64,000 nucleotides of DNA from JAKVCB01 sp965243695 (GTDB lineage: Bacteria > Planctomycetota > Planctomycetia > Pirellulales > Lacipirellulaceae). Position 1 is the stretch's first letter; each line of letters opens with the position of its first letter. Below are positions 9,045 through 18,869 of this stretch, piece by piece. The position numbers were made by a program, and so were the translations under genes. The notes under the pieces were generated by a model. That model searched no databases and was not told the origin of the DNA. It saw only the letters and a program-made list of their open reading frames with translations. The stretch covers positions 119,631 through 183,630 of the forward strand of contig CBDEWC010000025.1 in the NCBI GenBank assembly GCA_965243695.1. Reading direction: 5' to 3'.

Positions 9045-9361
9045 CGATTTACGGTTCCTAGGTGCGACGTGACCACGTTTAACAAGTGGCCCGTGTGTGA
9101 GCGACTGCCTAAAGTCCATGCGATCAGAAAATCAACGACCACTCTAACGACATGGCCATTACTTTTCGCGACCTGGTTCCCCCCAGGCAGGTGCCCACAG
9201 TTTGACGATAGCAGCGATTTGACGCGCCATCCGCGCAACTGGAACAACCGGCATAGTAGTTATCGTCCGCCCAGACAATAAACTTTGGCTAAATCCCCAG
9301 GGGTCCGCCGGTCAAAAACAGATACCCGAACCATCCACTACCGTGGGGAAATTCGGTGTTT
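9045..9361. other. Intergenic region, no gene seen
   Basis: About 320 bases between the 157-residue gene and the TolC-like gene, both on the minus strand. It presumably carries the TolC-like gene's promoter. Short frames on both strands lack support. Confidence 0.5.
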
Positions 9362-9835
9362 TTATAGATGCATGCCAGCAAAGCTGGCTAAATCTTCAAT
9401 GTGGCGGACCTGGCTGGCCGCAGCGACTGCTCTGGCCAGATTTCCCTCAGCGACGAAGCGATCGAACTCAATCAAGACAGCAGCTTCGACAGCTTGGATG
9501 AACCATGCCTTCACGGGGCCTGGCAGGTCGCTACAGGTGGCTGCTGTTAGCTGAATCTCCAAGTCGGTTGTCTCTGCTTTGTCGTCTCCGGAAGTGGCGA
9601 TGACTGTCCCTTCGAACTCGAATCGCAACATTCCGTCCACTTCAGAGTTTGCCAACCGGTACACGCAGCGCGCATTGTAGAGAAAATAGGCATTTTTTCC
9701 GGCATGACGATCGATGGCTTGTTTTAGCCGCCTGCATCGCTGGGAGTAGGCATCCGACGCATCGAGCGGCACATCGAACCGCCCCACCAGCCGCAGGGGC
9801 AAACAGTCAAAGACAATATCAACGACCGGGTTCAT
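9362..9835 (-). CDS. Conserved planctomycete protein of unknown function
   Basis: A 157-residue soluble protein beginning MNPVVDIVFDCLPLRLVGRF. The stretch through NAYFLYNARCVYRLANSEVD and MLRFEFEGTV looks like a mixed alpha/beta fold, and I recall planctomycete homologues starting near the same DIxFDCLPLR motif. No signal peptide or catalytic motif. An in-frame GTG at 9889, seven bases past the preceding gene's stop, would add 18 residues. I prefer the ATG at 9835 because family similarity begins there, but the site has no clear Shine-Dalgarno sequence. It is probably cotranscribed with the 655-residue gene upstream. Confidence 0.72.
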   Translation of the reverse strand: MNPVVDIVFDCLPLRLVGRFDVPLDASDAYSQRCRRLKQAIDRHAGKNAYFLYNARCVYRLANSEVDGMLRFEFEGTVIATSGDDKAETTDLEIQLTAATCSDLPGPVKAWFIQAVEAAVLIEFDRFVAEGNLARAVAAASQVRHIEDLASFAGMHL

Positions 9836-9896
9836 AAAGCCAAGGATAGGTGACGGTATTTTTTCCTGAGAGGTTTTGCCAAGCGGCACTTGCAGG

Positions 9897-11864
9897 TTAG
9901 GGCAAATTCCAGGTTAGAGTCAACCAGCCATTTTCACTCTTGGACCCCTCTAGTGCTAGCGTACCGACATCGGCCAATTCTCCCGCGAGTTTGATCATCG
10001 GCATTTCAAGGGTTTTTGGAAAGCCGTCACCTTGATTGGTCAAATCGTTAATGACTTTAATGAGATTGCTACGGAGACCAACCTGACGCGTGGAAAGCCC
10101 CCGTCCGGTGGCAGGATCAAAATTTGTGGGGAGGACGTCAACATCTCCAGAGCGAGTTAACAACAGACCACCATTTTGGGGATCCATTTTGTATTTGACG
10201 AGTAAATCCCAGCCATCGAAACGATCACCGGCTGATACAATTCGTGCCGTGTGCACTGCCAGCTTGATTTGCCCATCGGAAAACTCAACAGATACAGGTC
10301 TTTTGCGACGGAACGTAATGGACCAGGGACGATCACTCGGTTTCGCAGAGGTTGTTGCATCAGTACCTGCTTCTCTGTCTTGCTCGTCGTCTGGAACGTC
10401 CAAGTCCCCAAGCAGATCCTCCAACCATTGCGGGATTTTCCTGTCGAGTTGGCCACCCCCCCCGGCGGTAGATTCACTTAAGGTTGCACCGCTTAATAGG
10501 GTTGTTACATAGTTGCTTGCAGCTGTTTGTTGAATCCGTGCACCGAGGTCGTTCTTTCCGTTCATGGGTGGTGGGGGACCCGAGGCTCCAAGTTCGTCAT
10601 TTTTAGCTTGTATGACTTCGATCGATGCAACGTCGGTTGTTGAACTGAAGCGGACATGTTCAGGAAAAGCTCCCTTGCGAAGCAAGGGGTAGCGAAAAAC
10701 ATCCCGATACTGGCGCCGCAAGCCCTTGACCTCCTCGGTCAGTTCTTTGTCGAACTCAACCCGAATATTACGTTCGGCATGTTGTGAGGCAATTGCTTCC
10801 GCCCGACGTTTGCTTTCTTGCACCCGTTGTCCGCCGACCTGCGAAATAAGTCGGCTGAAGGGCCCGTTGTTTTTAGCCCGCACGTTGTGAATTTCCGTAC
10901 GGGTTGTCGCGTCGGCAACCGATGGCATGATGCGGAATGCCCGATCGGCGAACTCAACCCGTTTGCTGGCGGTAAAGTCAGTGAACCCGGTACTTCGGAT
11001 CACAATGGGACCGTTGTATCCAAGGTTTTTCGAAACGATCTCCCCGGTCGACGCGACCTCCATGATGGCCCGATCTGTTGCCGGAATGAGTTGCAATTTG
11101 ACGGAACCGTTTGTCTGAGAGGTACCTCGAATCGCAGTTCCCAGAATTGTGTCACGCACCTCACCAACCTCGTCGATATTTCCAGACACTGCAGCTGAAA
11201 GGAATTTTTCTGAGACGTCGATGATGGCGTTAGGAAGGCCATGTCGATCTCGTACGGCCGCATGTAATTCTGGCGAGAAACCAAGTCCATGGATAAATCC
11301 TAAACGCCTGCCAATCGAATACTCAAGTCGCGGTGTCGGATGTTCAGCGTATGCGGACAAGTCACTTGCGAGTCCTTGTGTGACTTTCGTGTATTGATTC
11401 TTCAGATTTTTTTTCCCAGCAGCGGATGCCAGATCAATGTAACGTCGCAAACTTGTTGCGAGCCGACGAAAAGGAACACGTTCCAGTCCAGGTTCGTCTG
11501 TGTTGAGTTGCCGGTAGACAAGCGACAGCTTTGCCAGGTTGGATTTGGAATCTGTTTTCAATTCTTCCGGTAAGTCTTCCCAGTGCAGGTACTGTTTCCA
11601 CTTTGTACCCCCATCATGGTTGGTTGCCAGCCATTGTTGGAGTTCATGGACACTCTCCAAAGCGGTCTGACGGGCTGCAGATACTTGTTCGGCAGTGATG
11701 GGGTGATAGTCGTTTTCGGCCGCATGCGCACGTTCTACCAAATCGGGCTGTTGGGCCAAACTTGGTTGCGTCCCATCGATCACACAAGACCAGAGAATAC
11801 AAGCGAGTGCCAGGCCCAGGTGTTGCCCGAGAACAGTGGCTCTGGCAAAAATCGGGTTGTTCAT
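9897..11864 (-). CDS. Exported protein of unknown function
   Basis: A 655-residue protein with a signal peptide: a hydrophobic core GLALACILWSCVIDG and a likely AQQ cleavage region near residue 38. After export the chain is soluble. It has a helical N-terminal half and a beta-rich region near residues 240-320 (repeated GEIVSKNLGYNGPIVIRSTG-like strands). A low-complexity GASGPPPPMNG linker near residue 425 and a further beta domain with FRRKRPVSVEFSDGQI and TLTWNLP at the end complete it. I recognise no named family and would expect a planctomycete-restricted periplasmic protein. It lies upstream of the 157-residue gene, seven to sixty bases apart depending on the start. Confidence 0.75.
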   Translation of the reverse strand: MNNPIFARATVLGQHLGLALACILWSCVIDGTQPSLAQQPDLVERAHAAENDYHPITAEQVSAARQTALESVHELQQWLATNHDGGTKWKQYLHWEDLPEELKTDSKSNLAKLSLVYRQLNTDEPGLERVPFRRLATSLRRYIDLASAAGKKNLKNQYTKVTQGLASDLSAYAEHPTPRLEYSIGRRLGFIHGLGFSPELHAAVRDRHGLPNAIIDVSEKFLSAAVSGNIDEVGEVRDTILGTAIRGTSQTNGSVKLQLIPATDRAIMEVASTGEIVSKNLGYNGPIVIRSTGFTDFTASKRVEFADRAFRIMPSVADATTRTEIHNVRAKNNGPFSRLISQVGGQRVQESKRRAEAIASQHAERNIRVEFDKELTEEVKGLRRQYRDVFRYPLLRKGAFPEHVRFSSTTDVASIEVIQAKNDELGASGPPPPMNGKNDLGARIQQTAASNYVTTLLSGATLSESTAGGGGQLDRKIPQWLEDLLGDLDVPDDEQDREAGTDATTSAKPSDRPWSITFRRKRPVSVEFSDGQIKLAVHTARIVSAGDRFDGWDLLVKYKMDPQNGGLLLTRSGDVDVLPTNFDPATGRGLSTRQVGLRSNLIKVINDLTNQGDGFPKTLEMPMIKLAGELADVGTLALEGSKSENGWLTLTWNLP

Positions 11865-12143
11865 TTCCAGTTGTCCTTATGCGCGGAGATTCCACAACGT
11901 GGTGGATAGGTCTTTGGGGAGGTTTTTTGCTGGTTAAGGCCCAAAGCAGACCTGGGTGGGAATCAAGCGGGCTGCGCCATTCCCAAATCTGGCCTGCGGC
12001 AGCATGTAAACTCGGCTCAGTCTACCTAGATTGTTTCCGAGGTGCCAGCCGTTTGGGGTGACTCAGCAGACAAAACTCCAGGCCAGATTGTCGCCGGTCT
12101 CCCGTAATGGGTGAAGTGTGCAGCTGGGTACACGGGTAAAAGA

Positions 12144-14828
12144 CTATCGCACGTCGATGCTGACCGGGATGCTGACCGGGATGCTGACCGGGATGCTGAC
12201 CGGGATTCTCGTCTGCGAGTCCAGTTCAGAGAGGGCGAGATTCAGGGCGGTTGGCCACCTATTTGTGGAGGTGCCCTCGAGTGGAGAGGTTGCCGATTTG
12301 TCGCTACGGACCACTTCGGTAGAGACTGCCAGAAGAAGTGGATCCTCTTCCATCTCGCTCTCGGTTGCCAGGACCATGAGTGCGGTGTCATTGGGTGACT
12401 GGTTGGCCTCTGGGGAATCGCCTGGGAGAACGGAAGATCCAGTGGCAGAGCCGGTTCCTGTGTTCAAAACAACGTTGTTCGTACCAAAATCTACAATCGG
12501 TGTGTTTGCATAAATCCCAGAGTTGAACAATAAATTTCCGTTGGAACTTGATTCGAATTTTATCCCATACGAATAGCCACTATTGCCGCACACCAGATCG
12601 ATGATGTTATTATGACCCCACACTTGCATGGCAGCTTCTGAGGGGATGAGATCCGTATTTTCTCGGATCTCAACGCGATTTGAATGAATTTGGGAGGCGT
12701 TGGGGGAGTTCTCTCCCAGTTGGACGCCGATATGGGCGGTACCGTGCGTATGCAAGGACCGAATGGTATTGTTGGTAAAGCTCGTGTTCACAGAAGGATT
12801 GACCACCTTAATTCCGTAGTAGCCCATGTTGACTTCGTGCAGAACGAAGAGGTTGTCTTCAATGTCTTTAAGACTGGGATCAATTCGTACAGCCGTATGT
12901 GATGTCGTGTTACTACCTACGGCAGCTTGAACGCGGATAACGCTATTGTGTACGCCAGTGTCATCAGGACGGATCAGCAGAGAATTGACAGCTTGAGTAG
13001 AGACGATTTGTCCTGTCAGTTCAAAAGTCGAATTGGTCATGTCTCCAAGAGATAAGGTTGTGCCACCTGAACGTGGGTCGTTGAACGTGACGGCATAGAT
13101 GTGATAGGTCCGACCGTTGAGATCGGCAACTTGTAGGTCAGCGCTGATCCCGTAGAGGCCAAGGTTGGTAAATGGGCTGATGTTGCGAACACCTCGTCCA
13201 TGGACGACGACATCCAGGTTGTGAGTGGCAGCGTAGTCAAAGGCCTCCTGCAGGCCATAAGTTGCGGTTCCAGTTATATTCAGGAGTGAGCCATCAGGCT
13301 TGTAAACCGTGCCTGGAGTTCCAGTGGACAAGTCTGAGGAGGGCGGGTTGACCGTCACCTGGCCTGCAGGGCTCAAAGGATTGAAGCTGATGGCATCATC
13401 CGTACGGGCACCGGGGAAAATGTTATAATACGCAAATCCGTTGCCTACATAGTGGATCTCTTCACGTGGTACGTTCTGGAAATGCAGGCTTAAGTCGTTA
13501 ATGGTGGCCAGCAGTGAATTCATCGTCACCCTGTGGCTAGCCGCCTGGATGTCAACATTCCAATGAAACCGGCTGTCGACGACACCGATGGTGTTGTATT
13601 TGGGGCCATCCAGGGGATGAGGCGTGCGCGGTTGAAAGAGTACTCCGTGTGTTGCATACGGTGCGTTGATCGAACCGCCATCCCAATACCAGTCGGTCAG
13701 CATGGTACTATCGAATCGGATGCCGAAATCGGTGACGCTTGATGTGAAATTCATCGTTACGTCCTGAAAGCGATAGGTCCGCAACTGGATTTCTTCGATA
13801 TCAAGATGGGAATCAAGCGTATAAGTTCCCGGCATGACAAACACGGTCCAACCTTGTTCGGCTGAGAGGTCAAAGGCTTCCTGCAACCCGCTGGTTTGGG
13901 AGGTTGCGGTGTCAAGTTGCGAGCCGTCTGGCAGGTTAACTCCTGTAGTCTGGACGACAATTGCCGCTGGGGTGAAGCTTGGCGGTGGACCGTTATTGAG
14001 AACAGCTTCACCAAAATGGTCCTGCCACAATGCATAGTCTGCTGCATCAACGATGCCGTTACCGCTTCCGTCAGCCCCGGTCCCTTGCGCAACGGTTTGG
14101 CCAAAGGTCGAACTCCACACGCTATAGTCAGTATTGTCGATTTGAAGGTCCCCGTTGTAGTCGCCGACAAATTCGAATTCTTCAATATGGACATTGAATG
14201 CTGCAAAAGTAGGAATTCCATTGCCCTGGGGGCCAGATCCGTCAACCACAATCCGTAAGGTGTCGGTTTCTTTTACGGCAATCTTTGTTGCTGGCAAGGA
14301 CACAATGTTGTCTTGTTGTGAAAAATCAGCGGAGATATCAACGAGCGGTGCGCCATTGTCATTTTTAAAAATTTGCAGCCGCATTTGGCGCGCCGATTCG
14401 TGAGTGGACTGGGTCAGAAATCCAGTAACCTCCACAGCCCCCATGTCCATGTCGGGGCCGCCGGACCACACAATTCGGTTTGGCCCATGGCCAGCCATCG
14501 CGTCTGTCGGAAAAGCGAAAGCCCCACCGCGCGCGTAAGAGGGAATTCCGGTAGCAACATTGGCCCAACCCGATCCAACTCCATGCGTATGCGGTCCCGG
14601 AGAGCTGGAACTCCCGTTGGTTTTTTCCAGGGAACTGGTGGAATTGTCAGTCCCGTAATAGCTCCATGCACCATTGGGATTGTTTTGGGGAAGGTTCCCG
14701 GAGAAGTCGGCCGCAAACTCGGCAGCCAGATCCCACGATTGGGCAGAAAGAAGGGCCCGCTCTTCAAGTTTCTCAAAGCGCAACAGCCAGTCGCTACTTT
14801 GTTTTCGCTTGACCTTCTTGGTTGCCAT
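12144..14828 (-). CDS. Secreted beta-helix surface protein with dockerin-like repeats
   Basis: An 894-residue protein. It starts MATKKVKRKQSSDWLLRFEK then LEERALLSA, a planctomycete-type leader whose 'LExRxLLSA' motif marks large secreted proteins. A jelly-roll-like domain follows. Near residues 225-265 two dockerin type I-like calcium motifs appear (GDYNGDLQIDNTDYSVW and DGSGNGIVDAADYALW). The remaining ~550 residues hold two 'LQEAFDxxAxxxxxVxVxG' pectate-lyase-superfamily starts and many N/D-rich beta-helix turns. The C-terminus is a fourfold IPVS repeat created by a 12-bp tandem repeat. The ATG at 14828 gives the standard leader, so the Met six codons earlier is unlikely. A cell-surface or glycan-binding role is inferred. 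Confidence 0.85.
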   Translation of the reverse strand: MATKKVKRKQSSDWLLRFEKLEERALLSAQSWDLAAEFAADFSGNLPQNNPNGAWSYYGTDNSTSSLEKTNGSSSSPGPHTHGVGSGWANVATGIPSYARGGAFAFPTDAMAGHGPNRIVWSGGPDMDMGAVEVTGFLTQSTHESARQMRLQIFKNDNGAPLVDISADFSQQDNIVSLPATKIAVKETDTLRIVVDGSGPQGNGIPTFAAFNVHIEEFEFVGDYNGDLQIDNTDYSVWSSTFGQTVAQGTGADGSGNGIVDAADYALWQDHFGEAVLNNGPPPSFTPAAIVVQTTGVNLPDGSQLDTATSQTSGLQEAFDLSAEQGWTVFVMPGTYTLDSHLDIEEIQLRTYRFQDVTMNFTSSVTDFGIRFDSTMLTDWYWDGGSINAPYATHGVLFQPRTPHPLDGPKYNTIGVVDSRFHWNVDIQAASHRVTMNSLLATINDLSLHFQNVPREEIHYVGNGFAYYNIFPGARTDDAISFNPLSPAGQVTVNPPSSDLSTGTPGTVYKPDGSLLNITGTATYGLQEAFDYAATHNLDVVVHGRGVRNISPFTNLGLYGISADLQVADLNGRTYHIYAVTFNDPRSGGTTLSLGDMTNSTFELTGQIVSTQAVNSLLIRPDDTGVHNSVIRVQAAVGSNTTSHTAVRIDPSLKDIEDNLFVLHEVNMGYYGIKVVNPSVNTSFTNNTIRSLHTHGTAHIGVQLGENSPNASQIHSNRVEIRENTDLIPSEAAMQVWGHNNIIDLVCGNSGYSYGIKFESSSNGNLLFNSGIYANTPIVDFGTNNVVLNTGTGSATGSSVLPGDSPEANQSPNDTALMVLATESEMEEDPLLLAVSTEVVRSDKSATSPLEGTSTNRWPTALNLALSELDSQTRIPVSIPVSIPVSIPVSIDVR
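12156..12203. repeat. Four-copy 12 bp tandem repeat inside the surface-protein gene
   Basis: Four perfect copies of gatgctgaccgg start at 12156, 12168, 12180 and 12192. Read on the minus strand they encode the (IPVS)4 tail just before the stop codon of the beta-helix protein. The unit is a multiple of three, so copy number can change without a frameshift. Confidence 0.97.
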
Positions 14829-15138
14829 TCCGCAGTTCCAGTTCATTGGCCTCAGCCCAACCCCTTTGCCAGGACAGCAGCTTTTTTACAGCATCCAGAG
14901 TACAAGGCACTAGAGGCCATTTTAACAAGAATCCCTTATTTTAGCTGAAAAAAACGAATTGGAAGCAAGGCAATTTATCCGGGAATTTCAGGCTGTTTGG
15001 CGGGCAAAGCGGACGGTTTTTCGCGGAGGAGGTTGGTTGATGAATTGATGCATCGCATCCATAATTACAGGATGGCCGCGTGTTGTTCAGGGTTTTAAAT
15101 GGGCCTTTTTCTGAATTTGCATTCAATCCAGGCTGGAT
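14829..15138. other. Intergenic, divergent promoter region
   Basis: About 310 bases between the divergent beta-helix gene and the DUF1549 gene. Short ORFs in it are unsupported. It should hold both promoters. Confidence 0.5.
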
Positions 15139-17367
15139 ATGGTTCCCATTGACCGATTGATGACTTTTTCGCTTGCGAGAACTAAACCCCTGGCGGTGTT
15201 TTTGTTGGTGGATCTCTTGCTGGTTTCTGCAGCCGGTGGCGCAACAGCCGGCGACGATGCAGCTTGGTGGTCGTTCCGTCCGGTCGTCCGTCCTGTTGTG
15301 CCTGAGGTGGCCAACAATGCTTGGCCCAAATCTCCATTGGACCGCTTTGTTTTGGCACGACTCGAAGCCGAGCAGGTTGACCCTTCACCCGAGGCGGACA
15401 GGGCGACTCTGCTACGAAGAGTAACGCTTGATTTGACAGGCCTTCCTCCTAGCGTGAATGAGGTGAACAGTTTTTTACGGGACACAGACCCGGGGGCTTA
15501 TCAGCGGGTGGTTGAGCGACTGCTCAAGTCACCGCATTTTGGCGAGCGGTGGGGACGTCACTGGCTGGATCTGGCACGGTATGCAGACAGCACCGGCGGC
15601 GAGATGGATGAGCCGCGCAACATGTGGCGATATCGTGACTGGGTGATCGATGCGCTCAATCGGAACATGCCGTTTGACGAGTTTCTAATTTGGCAACTTG
15701 CAGGCGATTTGTTGCCTGACCGGACCGAAGCTCAGCAAATCGCGACCGGTTTTTATCGTTGCGGAGTTTATGACCGGCTGGCCGGAAACGGCTCGGATGA
15801 AATTGCCCGTCTGGAAACGGTCATTGATCGCGTCAACACGACCGGTTCGGTGTTTTTGGGCCTCACGGTTGGTTGCGCCCAATGCCATTCCCATAAATTT
15901 GATCCCATATCGACAAAAGAGTACTATCAGTTGTTTGCTTTCTTTAACGACGTGGATGACATATTTCAGGGACTTCCATCCAAAGCCGACCTGGCTTCTT
16001 ACGAGGCGGCTCGCGCCCAGTTTCAGGTATTGGAGAAAGAACTCGCTGAATACAAGGAGAAAGTAAAGGGCAAGATCAGGCGGTGGGAGCTCAATTTAAC
16101 GGACCAGGACCGTAAGGGATTGCCTCCGGCGGTCCAGATTGCGCTCCAAACAGCGGTTGAAGTGCGATCGGCCGAGCATACCAAGTTGGTAAACGCCCAG
16201 TTTTTTTTGCAAGACCCGGGATGTCAGCAACGGTTAAAAGTCACTGGCAAACTTCAACACGATTTTCCTGAGAGAGTACTTACGCCTGTGATGCATCAAC
16301 GCAAGGACTCACGGGACACCTTCGTCTATGGGAGGGGAGATTTTCATAGTCCAGGCAAGTCGGTTGTCCCAGGTATTCCCAGTGTGTTGTCGTTACCGAC
16401 AGGGGAGGGGCAGTCCAGGCCACTGGCCAATCGTCTTGACCTGGCTCGTTGGCTGGTTGATCCGGATCATCCCCTTACAGCTCGTGTAACCGTAAACCGA
16501 ATATGGCAGCGCTACTTTGGCAAGGGGATTGTCAGTACTGAAAACGATTTTGGCAGGCAGGGATCAGCACCTTCGCATCCGCAATTGCTGGATTGGCTTG
16601 CCCGTGAGTTTGTCGAGAGTGGCTGGAATGTCAAGGAACTGCATCGTCTCATTGTGCTTTCGGCAACGTATCGTCAGTCTTCAGATTTGCGGAGCGACCT
16701 GGTAGAGCGAGACCCGGAAAATATCCTGCTGGCGAGGCAGGTTCGTTTAAGGTTGGAGGCCGAGATTGTGCGAGATACGTCGCTGGCGGCAGGTGGCCTA
16801 TTGTGCATGAAGGTTGGCGGTCCAGGTGTCTTTCCGCACCAGGCAGACGGGGTGCTAGAGAGTCGGGCAAATCCAGTTGAGTGGACCCTCAGTCCGGGGC
16901 AGGATCGTTATCGCCGTGGTATGTATACTTACCACTGGCGACTCACGCCGCATCCGTTTTTCCGGACATTCGATGCTCCTGAAGCGCTTGCGTCGTGTAC
17001 CCGAAGGTATCGCAGCAATACACCACTACAGGCACTGACGCTGCTGAATGACCCAAGTTTTGTCGAAGCTGCAATTGGAATGGCAGACTGCGTGATTCGT
17101 GAGGCGCCTGATGACGACGTAGCACGACTGAACTACGCGTTTATGATTGGTGTCAGCCGTGAGCCAACGTCCGAGGAATTTTCGCTGCTGGAGGATTTGA
17201 GACAAAACCGCCTGCAGGAGTTTCGGCAGTTTCCTGAGCGGGCGACCGAGTTGCTTGGGCAGGCTGCTGCCTCACAGGATCCTCCTGTCGATAGTTTTCA
17301 GCGGGCGGCCTGGGTAACTGTTTGCCGGGCCGTGCTGAACCTGGATGAATTTATTACACGACCATAA
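15139..17367 (+). CDS. DUF1549/DUF1553 domain protein (planctomycete cytochrome-like)
   Basis: A 742-residue exported protein, with a signal peptide around LAVFLLVDLLLVSAAGGATA. Residues about 60-290 form DUF1549, including WGRHWLDLARYADSTGGEMD and the haem-type CAQCHSHKFDP motif (CxxCH). DUF1553 fills the last third, with RLDLARWLVDPDHPLTARV, NRIWQRYFGKGIV and LHRLIVLSATYRQS. The N-terminal cytochrome c domain common in these proteins is absent, and the middle is short, so this is the compact version. The family is abundant in planctomycetes, usually paired with DUF1501 proteins as here, and is suspected to act in polysaccharide or sulfated-glycan breakdown, which is not proven. Met8 at 15160 is an alternative start. 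Confidence 0.93.
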   Translation: MVPIDRLMTFSLARTKPLAVFLLVDLLLVSAAGGATAGDDAAWWSFRPVVRPVVPEVANNAWPKSPLDRFVLARLEAEQVDPSPEADRATLLRRVTLDLTGLPPSVNEVNSFLRDTDPGAYQRVVERLLKSPHFGERWGRHWLDLARYADSTGGEMDEPRNMWRYRDWVIDALNRNMPFDEFLIWQLAGDLLPDRTEAQQIATGFYRCGVYDRLAGNGSDEIARLETVIDRVNTTGSVFLGLTVGCAQCHSHKFDPISTKEYYQLFAFFNDVDDIFQGLPSKADLASYEAARAQFQVLEKELAEYKEKVKGKIRRWELNLTDQDRKGLPPAVQIALQTAVEVRSAEHTKLVNAQFFLQDPGCQQRLKVTGKLQHDFPERVLTPVMHQRKDSRDTFVYGRGDFHSPGKSVVPGIPSVLSLPTGEGQSRPLANRLDLARWLVDPDHPLTARVTVNRIWQRYFGKGIVSTENDFGRQGSAPSHPQLLDWLAREFVESGWNVKELHRLIVLSATYRQSSDLRSDLVERDPENILLARQVRLRLEAEIVRDTSLAAGGLLCMKVGGPGVFPHQADGVLESRANPVEWTLSPGQDRYRRGMYTYHWRLTPHPFFRTFDAPEALASCTRRYRSNTPLQALTLLNDPSFVEAAIGMADCVIREAPDDDVARLNYAFMIGVSREPTSEEFSLLEDLRQNRLQEFRQFPERATELLGQAAASQDPPVDSFQRAAWVTVCRAVLNLDEFITRP

Positions 17368-17402
17368 ATCTTGTTGCTGGTCGACGATTAAAGTTGTATG
17401 AA

Positions 17403-18818
17403 ATGAAATCGCAATCAAAAAATAACGACCTGTCGGCACGCCGGAAATTTTTTTACCGGGTTGGCCAGGGGCTTGGTGGAATGGCCCTGTCAACTCTCAT
17501 GGGGCAGGATAATTTGCAGGCCGCTCCTACGGGCCCACGGGTGGTTCATTTTCCGGCACGAGCCAAGAACGTCATTTACCTGTTCATGGTTGGTGGGCCT
17601 AGCAATCTGGATATGTACGATTACAAACCAGCGCTGGCCCGGTATGAAGGGCAGCCATTACCAGCATCACTGCAGCGGTTTCAGAAATTTGCCCAGATCA
17701 AGGAAAAGCAGCCCAAAATCCTGCCAACACCGTGGAAATTCGCGCAGTGTGGCGAGACAGGACGTTACGTTTCAGAGTTGATACCCCACTTTCGTTCGAT
17801 CGTCGATGAAGTGGCAATGGTTCAGACCGTTAAGACAGAAGAAACGGTACACCCTTTTGCTGAAATGTTGTTTAACACCGGGTATCGGGAATATGGCAAG
17901 CCATCGATTGGGGCTTGGGTCACTTATGGCCTGGGAAGCGAGTCGCAGGAGTTTCCAGCCTATATCGTTTTGCAAAGTGGTTCACGTTTGCGCGCCAAAG
18001 GTGCAAATTTCACCAATGGATTTTTGCCACCGACCTACCAGGGAGTGCCTTTTCGTGATGCGGCCGACCCGGTATTAAATCTTTCTACTCCGGCAGGTAT
18101 TTCTGAGGCTCATCAGCGGGATGTGGTTCACACGATTGGCCAGCTTAACAAGATTCGTGACCAACAAATCGGAGATCCTCAAATTGCTGCCCGTACCAGC
18201 GCCTACGAACTGGCATTTCGGATGCAGCATGCAACACCTGAGTTGATGAGTTTGACGGATGAGTCAGCGACTACACTTTCCCGTTACGGTGCAGATCCCG
18301 CACAGCCATCTTTTGCCCGCAACTGTTTGCTCGCTCGCCGCCTGGTCGAACGTGGTGTTCGATTTGTGCAGCTTTTCCATGGTGACTGGGATCACCACGC
18401 GAATTTGGCAGGCAGTTTGCCAGGGATTTGCAGACAAATTGACCAGGGATGTGCGGCATTAATTTTGGACCTCAAGGAACGAGGGCTGCTCGACGAAACG
18501 CTGGTGCTTTTTGCCGGTGAATTTGGCCGTACTTCTGTGGCCCAGAAGCAACAAACAGGCCAGATTGGTCGTGACCATCATATCGAGGCTTTTCCTGTGT
18601 GGCTGGCTGGTGGGGGTGTTCGCCCAGGTTATACGTTGGGCCAGACAGATGAACTGGGGGTCTATGCGACCCAAGACCCCGTACACGTTCACGACTTGCA
18701 TGCCACGATCCTGCACCTCCTGGGTTTGGATCACAAGCAGTTGACGTACCGCTTCCAGGGACGTGATTTTCGGCTTACCGATGTGTACGGAAACGTGATG
18801 GAAAAACTGCTGGCGTAA
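17403..18818 (+). CDS. DUF1501 domain protein (sulfatase-like fold), Tat-exported
   Basis: A 471-residue protein of the alkaline-phosphatase/sulfatase superfamily. The N-terminus has a twin-arginine signal (ARRKFFYRVGQGLGGMALST). Later motifs include FMVGGPSNLDMYDYKPAL, FAEMLFNTG, LFHGDWDHHANL, LFAGEFGRTS and GRDHH, which supply candidate metal ligands. It lies 35 bases after the DUF1549/1553 gene on the same strand, the usual planctomycete pairing. The ATG at 17403 is used. A TTG nine bases earlier is in frame but neither has a good ribosome site. The substrate is unknown. Confidence 0.93.
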   Translation: MKSQSKNNDLSARRKFFYRVGQGLGGMALSTLMGQDNLQAAPTGPRVVHFPARAKNVIYLFMVGGPSNLDMYDYKPALARYEGQPLPASLQRFQKFAQIKEKQPKILPTPWKFAQCGETGRYVSELIPHFRSIVDEVAMVQTVKTEETVHPFAEMLFNTGYREYGKPSIGAWVTYGLGSESQEFPAYIVLQSGSRLRAKGANFTNGFLPPTYQGVPFRDAADPVLNLSTPAGISEAHQRDVVHTIGQLNKIRDQQIGDPQIAARTSAYELAFRMQHATPELMSLTDESATTLSRYGADPAQPSFARNCLLARRLVERGVRFVQLFHGDWDHHANLAGSLPGICRQIDQGCAALILDLKERGLLDETLVLFAGEFGRTSVAQKQQTGQIGRDHHIEAFPVWLAGGGVRPGYTLGQTDELGVYATQDPVHVHDLHATILHLLGLDHKQLTYRFQGRDFRLTDVYGNVMEKLLA

Positions 18819-18869
18819 GGCACCCTCTTACGCGTATTTGGATGGCCCCTGTCTTGTAGACATGTGGGG

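Noticed and set aside
14373..14948. 191-codon plus-strand frame
   Set aside because: Antisense to the beta-helix protein's N-terminal region. No domain or ribosome site.
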